In this document: in pieces, positions 6,158 to 14,715 of the stretch
Layout: each line of letters begins with the position of its first letter
Numbering within the stretch: position 1 is the first letter of the stretch
NCBI GenBank assembly: GCA_002067975.1
Contig: MVRS01000212.1
Span: 1 to 33,080 of the forward strand
Direction of reading: 5' to 3'
Source of the DNA: Syntrophorhabdus sp. PtaU1.Bin058
GTDB taxonomy: Bacteria; Desulfobacterota; Syntrophorhabdia; Syntrophorhabdales; Syntrophorhabdaceae
Length of the DNA stretch: 33,080 bases
The notes under the pieces: model-generated
Database searches by the model: none
Told to the model about the DNA's origin: nothing
Seen by the model: the letters and a program-made list of their open reading frames with translations, nothing else
Position numbers and translations under genes: made by a program

Positions 6158-8516
6158 GGATAAAACGGAGATAACGGAGGAGGATGAGGGTGACCTCACA
6201 GGCGCCCTCGCTCACAAAATTCACACCGTGCTCGGCAAAAGGATACCTGCTGTCGACGGCGCGGAAAAGGTCACGGGTACAGCCATCTACACGGTGGACA
6301 TGACTCTGCCGAATATGCTCCATGGGAAGATACTGAGGAGTCCGCATTCCCATGCGAGGATCATCCGCATTGACACGAAGCGAGCTGAGAACCTGCCCGG
6401 CGTAAAGGCCATAGTCACCGGAAAAGACACGCTCGGAAAGAAAAACGGCATATGGCGGCGCTATGCAGAGCTTTGCGATGAGGAGATACTTTGCAGGGAT
6501 AAGGTCCGGTACGTCGGCGACCCTGTAGCCGCGGTGGCTGCCATCAACGAGGATTGCGCCGAAGAGGCCCTTGCCCTTATAGACGTCACCTATGAGGTGC
6601 TCCCCGGTGTTCACGATCCCATGGATGCCATGAGGAAAGGTGCTCCCCAGGTCCATAATCATGCGGAACGGAACGTAAACATCAACCGTCATATCGAATG
6701 GGGTGACGTGGACAATGCCTTCGCGCGCTGTGACCACATACGCGAAGACTCTTTCTTCTGTTCTTCGCAGCACCACGCCTGTATGGAGACGCATGCTACC
6801 ATCGCAAGCTTCGGCTACGACAGAAAGCTCACTGTGTGGACCTCCTGCCAGTCGCAATACTACGTCCAGATACTACTTGCAGGTATGCTGGGATTAAGGG
6901 AGGGCGACGTGAGGGTAATACGGCCTCCCACAGGGGGCGGTTTTGGAGGAAAGCTCTCCCTCGATTCGACCCAATTCTGCTCTTCACTGTTATCCATGAA
7001 GCTTTGCAGACCTGTCAAGATCGTTATGACCCGGGAAGAAGATTTTATCGCTACCAAGCGGCGTACCCCCATGCACTACCGCCTTAAACTGGGGGCCCTG
7101 AAGGACGGCACCCTGCTGGCAAAAGAGGTGAAGGTCGTTACCGAAGGTGGGGCATATACCGGTATGGGTGCAACCGCCCTCTACCTTACGGGCTTTTTTT
7201 CTTCCTTTCCCTATAAATATCCCAATTACCGGTACGACGGATTCCGCGTCTACACCAACACCGAGGGGACCTCAGCCATGCGGGGATTCGGCGCACCACA
7301 GGCCATGTTCTGCGGAGAGTCCCAGATTGATATGATGGCGGAGGATCTTGGCATTGATCCCATTACAATCAGACGCAGGAACAGCATGACGCCTAACTAT
7401 ACGGTGCCCGGTCAGGCTATCATCAGGAGTTGTGGACTTCCCGAATGTATCGATGCAATTGAAAAGTACATTAAGAAACGCGGGCCCTTGCCGTCCAACC
7501 ACGGCATCGGCGTTGCCGCATATGGTTTCATGTCGGGCGGCATCTTCAACTGGATAGACACCCCGTACGCCTTTGCAGCGGCTATCGTAAAGATAAATGT
7601 AGACGGCAAGGTCGATCTCTTCACAGGAGCCGTCGATACCGGTCAGGGTGCCAATACCACGCTGGTCATGATCTGCGCTGAGGAACTCGGTATACACGTA
7701 GACGACGTCAGACTCCATGTAGGCGATACGAGCGTTTGTCCTGTGGACCTCGGAAACTGGGGCAGCAGGACTACTCTTATGAACGGAAATGCCGTTAAAA
7801 TGGCAGCCGCCGATGCAAAGAGACAGCTTCTCGCCTATGCCTCCGCACAATTAAAACCAAACATCGTCTATGACCTCGATATCAAAGACCACAGGGTCCA
7901 CCTCGTCTCCAGACCCGAACGAGGCATCTCCTATTTTGAAGTAGTCAAGGATGCCATCAGGGGTAATGAGGGGCAGGTGATTATCGGGCGGGGCCACTAT
8001 ACCCCACACCGTAAAGGCATGATCTCACCGGCCTACAGTTTTGGCGTACAGGCGGTAGAGGTTAAGGTTGATACGGACACGGGCAAGGTTGAGCTTGTGC
8101 ACGTAGCAACAGCCCACGAGAGCGGCACAGTGGTTAATCCCATCGGCCTGGAAGGCCAGCTCGAAGGGGCATTCCATATGGCGGCAGGGTACGCCCTTAT
8201 GGAAGAATTAAAAATGAAGGATGGAAAGATACTTAATCCAAACTTTCGGGACTACAAACTGTTTCTTGCCCCTGACATGCCCGAGAGTGAAGTCCTGGAA
8301 GTTGATACATATGAGCCGGAAGGCCCTTTTGGGGCCAAAGAGGCCGGTGAGGGATTGACGAATCCTACAGCGGGCGCAATAGCCAACGCCGTGTATAATG
8401 CTGTGGGCGTGAGAATTAAGGATCTGCCCGTAAGTCCGGAAAAGGTTCTAAGGGCCCTGGAAGAGAAGTGCCTGCAGGAGGAAAAGCCGGATGACTTGTA
8501 TGTTGCCACCTCGTGA
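6147..8516 (+). CDS. Molybdenum hydroxylase, molybdopterin-binding catalytic (large) subunit
   Basis: A 789-residue catalytic subunit of the xanthine dehydrogenase family. Visible are the hammerhead domain (KRIPAVDGAEKVTGTAIYT), the molybdopterin motif GGFGGK near residue 265, AMRGFGAPQ near 375, and GPFGAKEAGEG near 727, which holds the glutamate that acts as catalytic base. Substrate cannot be read from sequence; aldehydes, purines, nicotinate-like heterocycles and aromatic CoA esters are possible. I chose ATG 6147 over the GTG at 6138 because the ribosome binding site AGGAGG at 6133-6138 lies 8 nt before 6147. It overlaps the 2Fe-2S gene by 11 bp. No XdhC-type maturation gene is in the window. 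Confidence 0.93.
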   Translation: MIDEDKTEITEEDEGDLTGALAHKIHTVLGKRIPAVDGAEKVTGTAIYTVDMTLPNMLHGKILRSPHSHARIIRIDTKRAENLPGVKAIVTGKDTLGKKNGIWRRYAELCDEEILCRDKVRYVGDPVAAVAAINEDCAEEALALIDVTYEVLPGVHDPMDAMRKGAPQVHNHAERNVNINRHIEWGDVDNAFARCDHIREDSFFCSSQHHACMETHATIASFGYDRKLTVWTSCQSQYYVQILLAGMLGLREGDVRVIRPPTGGGFGGKLSLDSTQFCSSLLSMKLCRPVKIVMTREEDFIATKRRTPMHYRLKLGALKDGTLLAKEVKVVTEGGAYTGMGATALYLTGFFSSFPYKYPNYRYDGFRVYTNTEGTSAMRGFGAPQAMFCGESQIDMMAEDLGIDPITIRRRNSMTPNYTVPGQAIIRSCGLPECIDAIEKYIKKRGPLPSNHGIGVAAYGFMSGGIFNWIDTPYAFAAAIVKINVDGKVDLFTGAVDTGQGANTTLVMICAEELGIHVDDVRLHVGDTSVCPVDLGNWGSRTTLMNGNAVKMAAADAKRQLLAYASAQLKPNIVYDLDIKDHRVHLVSRPERGISYFEVVKDAIRGNEGQVIIGRGHYTPHRKGMISPAYSFGVQAVEVKVDTDTGKVELVHVATAHESGTVVNPIGLEGQLEGAFHMAAGYALMEELKMKDGKILNPNFRDYKLFLAPDMPESEVLEVDTYEPEGPFGAKEAGEGLTNPTAGAIANAVYNAVGVRIKDLPVSPEKVLRALEEKCLQEEKPDDLYVATS

Positions 8517-8896
8517 AATGGTAATGTACGGACGGCGTCTTTTGGAACGGCAACAGGCCGGGCCGCAGTGGTAATGAACAAAGGCGATATGGCCCGCGTA
8601 AGGGAAGGCGCAGTAATAATCTCTAAAGTCGCTTCGCCGGATCTTTTGACGGTCATACCCAAAGCCTGTGCGATGGCCACGGAATATGGGGGGGGAAAGA
8701 GGCCGCTGCCTCAGGATTTGCCGGAAAATATGGTATCCCGGCAGTAGTGGGTGTGCCAAAGCTTATGAAGGCGATCAAAGATGGGGAGCTTGTACGGATA
8801 GACGGGACAGGGGCCGTGGAGACAATGAAACGTATGCAATGGAGCCGGCGTCCGTATATGAGAATACGCCATTTGTTTTTTCTTCGCGCTATCTGA
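8517..8896 (+). pseudogene. Frameshifted, start-less PEP-utilising mobile-domain gene
   Basis: Directly after the Mo-subunit stop, the same frame encodes SFGTATGRAAVVMNKGDMA, then RVREGAVIISKVASPDLL and KACAMATEYGG, a recognisable phosphohistidine mobile domain (PEP synthase/PPDK swivelling domain). At a run of eight G (8688-8695) the homology leaves this frame and resumes in another as KYGIPAVVGVPKLMKAIKDG and ELVRIDGTGAVETMKRM, ending at TGA 8894-8896. One extra G would join both parts. No ATG, GTG or TTG lies upstream of the domain start in frame. The usual T-S-H catalytic segment falls at the break and is not seen (KEAAASGFAGKYG). Either a decayed gene, a sequencing error in the G-run, or slippage; the missing start favours decay. 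Confidence 0.7.
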
Positions 8897-8933
8897 CGGC
8901 GTGAGGTGAAATATCGATAAAGGAGGATTTGCT

Positions 8934-9419
8934 ATGGACAGGATATTTGAAGCGATAAAGCGATTTATGCTGCAGGAAGTGCTTCTCCAGAGGTTCGAGG
9001 AAAACGTGGCAGAGGGAAAAACGGCGACCATCGACGTGTTCCTGAAAAAAGGAAAGGAATATATCGTGAGAGGAAAGCTCGCAAAAGGCCGGGGGAAGCC
9101 GATACTGTCACTCCTTGATGTTACAGGATCCGTGGTTAAGGTGCGATACGGCGACGGCAGAAATTGTCTTGAAGTGACCCCCGACAGAGACGGCCTGTAC
9201 CGCATCGTGATAACAACCGATCACGCAGCGGAGGGCCATGAATCGGTTCCCGTTGAGGTCACGTTTGCATATCGTCTTCCTCCGCCTCAATACATCGTCG
9301 ACTCGGTCAATGATACATTACCCTGCGAGTCAGACCGGTCCGTGCTTAAAGAATACGAATCCATGGAAGACCTGTCAGAAACAGAGGCAACCACCCAAAG
9401 GGGATGCAAGGGTAATTGA
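8934..9419 (+). CDS. Hypothetical protein with a beta-sandwich-like C-terminal domain
   Basis: A 161-residue protein of unknown function with a good AGGAGG ribosome binding site. The N-terminus (MDRIFEAIKRFMLQEVLLQRFEEN) is helical. Residues 25-125 alternate short strands (ATIDVFLKKGKEYIVRG, PILSLLDVTGSVV, YRIVITT, VPVEVTFAYRL) in a way that recalls the pre-peptidase C-terminal (PPC) fold, although no signal peptide is present. The acidic tail carries two cysteines. It follows the broken mobile-domain gene by 37 bp and converges on the Spy-like gene. It could belong to the hydroxylase operon. Confidence 0.7.
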   Translation: MDRIFEAIKRFMLQEVLLQRFEENVAEGKTATIDVFLKKGKEYIVRGKLAKGRGKPILSLLDVTGSVVKVRYGDGRNCLEVTPDRDGLYRIVITTDHAAEGHESVPVEVTFAYRLPPPQYIVDSVNDTLPCESDRSVLKEYESMEDLSETEATTQRGCKGN

Positions 9420-9443
9420 GCAAAAGGACCGGGAAGGTTGTCC

Positions 9444-10007
9444 TTAAGGATGTTGTCTATGCTCCGTCATGGGCGGGGGTATTTTCATACCCTCATGCGG
9501 AATTCCTCCAGTTATGGGTCTCATCTCCGATATCTCTTTGAATTTCTTTCTCTGCGCCGGCGTCAGTTTTGTCTTTACCGCCTCTATGGCCTGTATCCCG
9601 GAAAGACGTATATCCGTCATCAGCGAGGATATCCTTTTCAGTTTTGCTTCAACGGCATTCATATCTACAGTGTCTTTATCGAGGATATCTTTTAATTCTA
9701 TCTCGGCGATACGGACATCTGCCATCTTTTTAATATGGTCCTTTGCTTCTCTGCTTCTGATCTCCTTTATCGCTTCTTTCTGTTGTTCGTCAAGACCGAG
9801 GGACGAGAGACGTCCCCACACGTGTGGTAACGGTCCCCCGTGGATGCCGGCGACGTTCGATCCTGCCTCAGGAGGGAGCGGCATGGGAGGACCCCCCGGT
9901 CCCTGCCTGCCGTCCATTGCCCACACTATGTCCAGGGCAATCCCGATGAGTAAAAATCCGATGAGTAAAAACATGCCTGCCGCTGCCTTGAATGTGTGTC
10001 TTTTCAT
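9444..10007 (-). CDS. Spy/CpxP-like periplasmic protein (LTxxQ family)
   Basis: A 187-residue exported protein: signal peptide about residues 1-30, a Gly/Pro-rich linker (GRQGPGGPPMPLPPEAG), then four predicted helices with two LTxxQ-type motifs, LDEQQKEAIKEI and LTPAQRKKFKEI. Members act as periplasmic chaperones or stress sensors, and spy/cpxP are targets of the Bae and Cpx systems in enterobacteria. AGAAGGAGG precedes the start. It is the last gene of a leftward cluster, 37 bp after the CsgG-like lipoprotein gene, and a BaeS/BaeR-like pair is encoded nearby, which fits an envelope-stress role. Confidence 0.8.
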   Translation of the reverse strand: MKRHTFKAAAGMFLLIGFLLIGIALDIVWAMDGRQGPGGPPMPLPPEAGSNVAGIHGGPLPHVWGRLSSLGLDEQQKEAIKEIRSREAKDHIKKMADVRIAEIELKDILDKDTVDMNAVEAKLKRISSLMTDIRLSGIQAIEAVKTKLTPAQRKKFKEISEMRPITGGIPHEGMKIPPPMTEHRQHP

Positions 10008-10044
10008 ACCTGCTCCTCCTTCTCCCGATATATCCTGTCCCGGA

Positions 10045-11301
10045 TTAATCCTTTTTCAGATATATCAGGTCCGATGTTGAAAAATTACCGCCCCTCGTAG
10101 GCGTTGCGCAGGAAGCGTCCACGCCGAAAAGATCGGATACCTTCAACTCTCCTTTATAGGTCCCTTTTGTTTTCCCGAGGGGTGTTTTTGTCTTCGCATC
10201 CATTACCTGTGCCCCGGGAGAATAGACTTCAAGGGTTGTGCCGTTTTCCAGGCCCGACAGCCTTCCGGCATTTATGTATACCTTCCCGTTTTCCACAGAG
10301 GCTATCCTTGTATGCCATTCAATGGCACGCAGGCTCCTGAAAAGGTCGGCTGCAATCAGTGCCATGGATGCGTCCATTGATTTGACATCCGTGTCTCCCG
10401 GTTTTAGATCTCCGCTCCCTTTCGGGAATGATGCCACGTTGCTTGCGGAGATCTGCCTGATGACAGTCCCCGTCTCCGTATCGTAGGCGAGGACGATTAC
10501 ATTGAATACGACGGAAGAGGGATTGACAGCCGTTTCAGACAGGGTTCCCTTTATCACCGCCTGTACACCGTACACTTCGTTCAGTATCGTCATGTTCCCC
10601 GGGTCCGTGAGATCTCCTTTCAGGTTCATGACACCGGGGTCTACGCATATAACGCCATTGGTGCCCTCAAGTTTTGATTTCAGTATTCCGGCGGCTGCTT
10701 CACCGGAATACCCTTCCTTGTAATGGGTTTTGTCCGCCATGGGAAGAACCACGACGCGCCGTTTCATTTTCGGCGAGGGATAGGTGATTGGAGATGCAGG
10801 CATAGATATGGTTCCTGTCCCGGGTGAAGGCAAGGGTGCCCCCTGCAAGGGGTATGCAGCCTGCGGGGCCGTTGTACCCTTCTTCTTCAGCTCTTCCTCG
10901 AGTTTCGATATTCTATTTTCTAACTCCTTGCTTTCTTTTTCCGACGACTTGTCGGAAAATACACTTTCTCCAAAACGGGGTACGTGCTGGTCCTTCCTCT
11001 CCCATACGTATTCCGGTTCATAAGGGGTCAGCATATACTTCCTGTTACTTACGTATATATACTCAACACCGTCGACCACCTTTACGTCTCCCGGTTTCGG
11101 CGCAGATACCTCAGCCTGTCCTCCTGTGTTTACCTGTTTTGTCTTTGATCTCTCATCGACTCTTCCGGTGTTCCCGGCCTCAGATCCCGTTTTATTTTTT
11201 GTGAAGGGCGTGGAACTGCATGAAAGAAGTAAAGACGCAATCAGTATAAGTACGCATATCTTCATAAGTACACCTGTCCTGACCGTATAATTGCTGTCCA
11301 T
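10045..11301 (-). CDS. CsgG/TolB-like lipoprotein with coiled coil
   Basis: A lipoprotein of about 418 residues. The lipobox LLSC and the preceding hydrophobic stretch MKICVLILIASLL mark the export signal. A short coiled coil (EKESKELENRISKLEEEL) and a Pro/Ser linker precede a CsgG-like domain (RRVVVLPMADKTHYKEGYSG ... GVQAVIKGTL). The C-terminal part (GKVYINAGRLSGLENGTTLE) resembles the FlgT C-terminal barrel. I chose the ATG at 11301 because GGGGAGG lies 9 nt upstream; the ATG at 11265 is an alternative with a tighter signal peptide. The longest open frame would start at 11478 but lacks an export signal at its end. Probably an outer-membrane or periplasmic assembly factor. Confidence 0.7.
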   Translation of the reverse strand: MDSNYTVRTGVLMKICVLILIASLLLSCSSTPFTKNKTGSEAGNTGRVDERSKTKQVNTGGQAEVSAPKPGDVKVVDGVEYIYVSNRKYMLTPYEPEYVWERKDQHVPRFGESVFSDKSSEKESKELENRISKLEEELKKKGTTAPQAAYPLQGAPLPSPGTGTISMPASPITYPSPKMKRRVVVLPMADKTHYKEGYSGEAAAGILKSKLEGTNGVICVDPGVMNLKGDLTDPGNMTILNEVYGVQAVIKGTLSETAVNPSSVVFNVIVLAYDTETGTVIRQISASNVASFPKGSGDLKPGDTDVKSMDASMALIAADLFRSLRAIEWHTRIASVENGKVYINAGRLSGLENGTTLEVYSPGAQVMDAKTKTPLGKTKGTYKGELKVSDLFGVDASCATPTRGGNFSTSDLIYLKKD

Positions 11302-11372
11302 CTGTATTTGACCTCCCCGGTCTATGCTGAAAATGTTTCTCATAGCGGCAAAGACCGAAAAACATTGGGGGT

Positions 11373-11430
11373 GTTGACGCCCCTCTTTATTGAATGCGGA
11401 CGTGTGTTGTCCGCGAAGAAGGGCGTCAAC
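11373..11430. promoter_or_regulatory. Nested hairpin between the two lipoprotein genes
   Basis: GTTGACGCCC (11373-11382) and GGGCGTCAAC (11421-11430) are perfect complements enclosing a second stem, GCGGAC (11396-11401) with GTCCGC (11409-11414). It lies in the 182-bp gap between two genes transcribed leftward and could be a processing, attenuation or RNA-stability element. No T-run follows on the minus strand, so it is not an obvious terminator. Confidence 0.5.
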
Positions 11431-11483
11431 GGGTAGGGTGTGTGTGAGCAAAAGACCGTTATGCACCATATTGCGCAAGATAG

Positions 11484-11894
11484 TTATTTATTGGCAGACG
11501 GACCCGGGTTTACGGGGACCCATGCGCGGTGGGCAGGTATCCATTTGCCGTCAACCCACTGCCCGGGGACCTCAACCCATTGTCCGGGCGGCTGCTCCTG
11601 TGTATTGATGTTGACAGGCACAGCGGCATTGGCCGACTGACGTTCTGCATTTTCAAGCCTTTTATTTGTTTCGTTCTGATCGACGGCGTTCCCGGCGACG
11701 GCGCCTGCAAGAGCGCCCCCGGCTGCACCTATCAGTGTCCCCGCCGTGTTTCTGCCTATTGCCTGGCCTGCTATAGCCCCAACAGCTGCACCGATAGCAG
11801 CCCCCTTCTGCGTATTGTAGCCTGTCGAGGCGCACGAAGCCGTCAGCAACGCAATCCCGAGGATCAAAACCAAAAACATCCTGTCTTTTTTCAT
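11484..11894 (-). CDS. Glycine-zipper lipoprotein
   Basis: A 136-residue lipoprotein with lipobox LTASC (Cys21). Residues about 30-75 form an alanine/glycine zipper (GAAIGAAVGAIAGQAIGRN, then GTLIGAAGGALAGAVAGNAV) typical of outer-membrane glycine-zipper proteins. The C-terminus carries two tryptophan-rich repeats, PPGQWVEVPGQWVDGKWIPA followed by HRAWVPV, like the YXWQ-type domains of envelope proteins. It lies 22 bp after the receiver-protein gene, so it is likely cotranscribed. Such proteins are thought to associate with the outer membrane or peptidoglycan; the precise function is unknown. Confidence 0.85.
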   Translation of the reverse strand: MKKDRMFLVLILGIALLTASCASTGYNTQKGAAIGAAVGAIAGQAIGRNTAGTLIGAAGGALAGAVAGNAVDQNETNKRLENAERQSANAAVPVNINTQEQPPGQWVEVPGQWVDGKWIPAHRAWVPVNPGPSANK

Positions 11895-11916
11895 ATCCTT
11901 AACTCCTCCTTACGTT

Positions 11917-12312
11917 TTATCTGTCCAGCATCTCCCTTATTTTTTGCAGCAGTTCCTTCGGCAAAAAAGGTTTTGAGAGATACCCGATCCTTATGTTGCG
12001 GTCCCATCCGTCGATCACCGCTTCACGGGCGGACCCGCTGATGAAGAGGACCTTTATGTCCGGTCGTATCTCCCTGATCTCCTCATATGCCTTTCTCCCG
12101 TTTTTACCGGGCATATCCATGTCAAAGACAAGGATCGTTACCCTGTCCTGATATTCAATGAACCTTTCCAGCCCGTCTTTCCCGTCTACGGCCTCTATGA
12201 CGGTGTATCCGGACAAGTGCAGTATATCCCTGGTAATTGTGCGCACGCAGGGATCATCATCGGCCAAGAGGATCGTTTCGGCCCCTTTTGCGATATATGA
12301 AAGGGCATTCAT
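11917..12312 (-). CDS. Stand-alone response-regulator receiver protein
   Basis: A 131-residue receiver domain without an output domain: acidic pocket LLADDDPCVR, phosphoacceptor aspartate in LVFDMDMPGKNG, FISGS at the conserved Ser/Thr position and LSKPF with the conserved lysine. The ATG at 12312 is preferred over the TTG at 12321, because GGAGG lies 10 nt before the ATG and the ATG overlaps the stop of the preceding methyltransferase gene as ATGA. Lone receivers relay signals by protein contact; the partner kinase is not obvious, and the kinase at 13176 already has a dedicated regulator. Confidence 0.88.
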   Translation of the reverse strand: MNALSYIAKGAETILLADDDPCVRTITRDILHLSGYTVIEAVDGKDGLERFIEYQDRVTILVFDMDMPGKNGRKAYEEIREIRPDIKVLFISGSAREAVIDGWDRNIRIGYLSKPFLPKELLQKIREMLDR

Positions 12313-13028
12313 GGCGTACAAGTCCTCCGATGAACGTCACCATCCTTGTCCGACATTGACAGAACAACGGCCCGCGCGATGTAAAAGACTATTAAAAGTG
12401 AAACCGGTATAATCAACAGGAAACTTTCTAAATCCTGTGCCGGTGATAACCTGTTTTTATACAACGACGATATAATGCCGTTATTTATGCCGTGAATGGA
12501 TGCCAGAAATATGCCGACGACTAAAAATTTCGTCGTTCGAAAACATTCCTTGCGCGTTACCCTCTTTGCAGAGAATCCGTTCAACAATATTCCGGTGTTT
12601 CTTAAAGAGCCTATATCGGGAAAGATCTGAGGGGTCTTGAGGGCGCTCTTGATGAATGAATCGCCGTGTTCGGCAAAAAGCGCCTGCTCCTCCGATCTTA
12701 TGGTGGGACCGTATGCGAAGAAAAAAAGGAAGGGATAAAGCAAAAGCAAAAACAGGTTCCCGCTCAGCAGGCAAAAGCTCCAATCGATAAGATAGTTGGC
12801 AAGATAGTAGGGATGTCTTACCACCCGGTATATCCCCTCTGTGCATAAAACAACGTTCCTTATCAACGTTCCCTTGGAGACGCAATGGATAAAACAGCCA
12901 AGGCAGAGCATGCCGAATGCAGTGTACTGTATAGCACTGCCCGTATTGAAAAACATGGCAGATCCTGCGGACAGGGCGATGACCAGATCCCTTAAATTCC
13001 TTCGTGTAAGAAAATATCTTTTCGTCAT
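12309..13028 (-). CDS. Isoprenylcysteine carboxyl methyltransferase (ICMT/PEMT-like) membrane protein
   Basis: A 239-residue multi-pass membrane protein with the SAM-binding motif of the ICMT/phospholipid methyltransferase superfamily: GIYRVVRHPYYLANYLIDWS, then RSEEQALFAEHGDSF. Four or five hydrophobic segments are visible, and two more near the C-terminus (FLVVGIFLASIHG and LLIIPVSLLIVFYIARAV) extend beyond the core family. The bacterial members' substrates are mostly unknown. The gene is divergent from the histidine kinase gene (147-bp gap) and its stop overlaps the receiver gene start (ATGA), a strong sign that the pair works together. Confidence 0.82.
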   Translation of the reverse strand: MTKRYFLTRRNLRDLVIALSAGSAMFFNTGSAIQYTAFGMLCLGCFIHCVSKGTLIRNVVLCTEGIYRVVRHPYYLANYLIDWSFCLLSGNLFLLLLYPFLFFFAYGPTIRSEEQALFAEHGDSFIKSALKTPQIFPDIGSLRNTGILLNGFSAKRVTRKECFRTTKFLVVGIFLASIHGINNGIISSLYKNRLSPAQDLESFLLIIPVSLLIVFYIARAVVLSMSDKDGDVHRRTCTP

Positions 13029-13175
13029 ATATATCCTTCAACCAACCGGTTATGCTTGCAACATACCAGACAAATGTGAAGAAAATGTGGAGAAAGGATG
13101 TAAAATATGTGCAGAATGAAAAATCTGTTGAGGCTTGTGCTATATTAATTAAACGAATCCAAGCGGTTTACGGCG

Positions 13176-14714
13176 ATGAAGATACGGATGAAACTCTCTT
13201 ACAAATTTTTTCTGGCCTTTCTGCTGACATTTGTTGCACTCACCATTTCAATGATCGCAACGATGCAATTCTATGCATACAGGGAATTCTCGAAGTATGT
13301 ACGCACGATGGAAATGCTCAGGCTCGATGAAATCGCCACCGTGCTGGACCGGGAATATCGTACGAACCACGGGTGGGAACAATTGAAAGACAATATCGCC
13401 CGCTGGCAATACCTACTCCGGCCTCTTCACCCGCAGTTTGATTTCAAGGGGCCTCACCCTGTACCTCCGGACCTGTTGGTATTCAAGCCCAAATTACCCC
13501 ATCCGAAAAAAGAGGTGCAGGGTCTTAAAAAACATGCACCTTCTGACAATCGCCCTGTAAATGATGCATTGAAGAACGGACCGCCGTATCCCCCGTTTAT
13601 CATAGAACACAGGCTTACCCTTTTTGACGCGCAGAAACAACCCGTGGTGGGGCCGGCCGTATCTGCTGCGGACCACACGCTGAAAGAGATTGCAGTAGAC
13701 GGGAACGTGGTGGGGTGGCTGGGCCTGAAAAGGGAAGAACGATTATCGCATCCGCTGAACCTTGCCTTTATCAGGGAACAGTCCAATGCCTTTTATACCA
13801 TAGGCGCCATCATGCTTCTTTTGGCCTCTGTTGTTGCCTTCTTTATGTCGCGCCACCTGCTGGCCCCGATCCAGCAGCTTGCCGCCGGTACCAGGGCGCT
13901 TTCTTCCCTGCGGTTTGACACGAGGATCGACGCTCAGACCGGCGATGAATTGGGGCAGCTTGTTTCAGATTTCAATATGATGTTGAAGACCCTGGAAAGG
14001 TATGAGCACATGCGGAAGCAATGGATATCGGATATCTCCCACGAACTGAGAACGCCCCTTTCCATCCTGCAGGGCGAGATTGAGGCGATACAGGACGGGA
14101 TCCGGAAGGCGGACCGACAGGTCCTTGAGTCGCTGCACTCCGAAGTGCTGTACCTCAACAGGATCGTAACCAATTTGCACGACCTGTCCATGGCGGACTC
14201 CGGGGCCTTTCCCTTAAAAAGACAACCGGTGAATCCCCTGAAGGTGCTGGCAGAAACACTGAACCGTTTCCGGAACAGGTTTTCTCAGGAGCAGATCACT
14301 GTCCGGGAAGACCTGAAGACCGATCAGGGGATTGTACTCCGGACAGATCCAACACGATTAGAGCAGCTCTTTTCAAACCTCTTTGAAAACGTTCTGCGTT
14401 ATGCCGACAAGCCGGGGGTCTTTACGATCCGGCAGGCCGGCGACACGACTAACCTTGAATTATATTTCGAGGACTCCGGGCCGGGTGTCCCGGAGCAGGC
14501 CCTTGAATACCTCTTCGACAGGCTTTACAGGGTCGATTTTTCAAGGACCCGTGCCAAGGGGGGAAGCGGCCTGGGTCTGGCAATCTGCAAGGCGATCGTT
14601 GAAGCCCATGATGGAAAAATTGCCGCATATAATGTATCATCAGGGGGACTGGGTATCCATATCGTGATCCCCATTGTACAGGGCTCACAGAGTACAGAAA
14701 GGACGAAAGAATAA
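13176..14714 (+). CDS. Sensor histidine kinase, BaeS/CpxA-like
   Basis: A 512-residue kinase: TM1 about 9-31, a periplasmic sensor region of about 175 residues with a Pro/Lys-rich stretch (90-125), TM2 about 207-226, HAMP about 224-276, HisKA with SDISHELRTP (His289), N-box NLFEN (401-405), DSGPGVP (433-439) and GSGLGLA (463-469). All catalytic motifs are present. The best resemblance is to BaeS. Neither the ATG at 13176 nor the one at 13188 has a clear ribosome binding site. It stops one base before the regulator gene. It probably senses envelope damage or toxic compounds and controls the efflux genes downstream. Confidence 0.92.
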   Translation: MKIRMKLSYKFFLAFLLTFVALTISMIATMQFYAYREFSKYVRTMEMLRLDEIATVLDREYRTNHGWEQLKDNIARWQYLLRPLHPQFDFKGPHPVPPDLLVFKPKLPHPKKEVQGLKKHAPSDNRPVNDALKNGPPYPPFIIEHRLTLFDAQKQPVVGPAVSAADHTLKEIAVDGNVVGWLGLKREERLSHPLNLAFIREQSNAFYTIGAIMLLLASVVAFFMSRHLLAPIQQLAAGTRALSSLRFDTRIDAQTGDELGQLVSDFNMMLKTLERYEHMRKQWISDISHELRTPLSILQGEIEAIQDGIRKADRQVLESLHSEVLYLNRIVTNLHDLSMADSGAFPLKRQPVNPLKVLAETLNRFRNRFSQEQITVREDLKTDQGIVLRTDPTRLEQLFSNLFENVLRYADKPGVFTIRQAGDTTNLELYFEDSGPGVPEQALEYLFDRLYRVDFSRTRAKGGSGLGLAICKAIVEAHDGKIAAYNVSSGGLGIHIVIPIVQGSQSTERTKE

Positions 14715-14715
14715 C

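Noticed and set aside
8514-8516. TGA read through or decoded as selenocysteine, fusing the hydroxylase to the mobile domain
   Set aside because: The hydroxylase ends at its usual length, no convincing SECIS-like hairpin was seen directly after the TGA, and the following domain is frameshifted anyway.
4779-8516. Assignment as 4-hydroxybenzoyl-CoA reductase
   Set aside because: The FAD subunit lacks the 4Fe-4S insertion typical of that enzyme, so only the broad molybdenum hydroxylase family is supported.
9424-9445. Terminator between the hypothetical gene and the Spy-like gene
   Set aside because: AAGGAC/GTCCTT forms only a 6-bp stem without a T-run and overlaps the end of the Spy-like gene.
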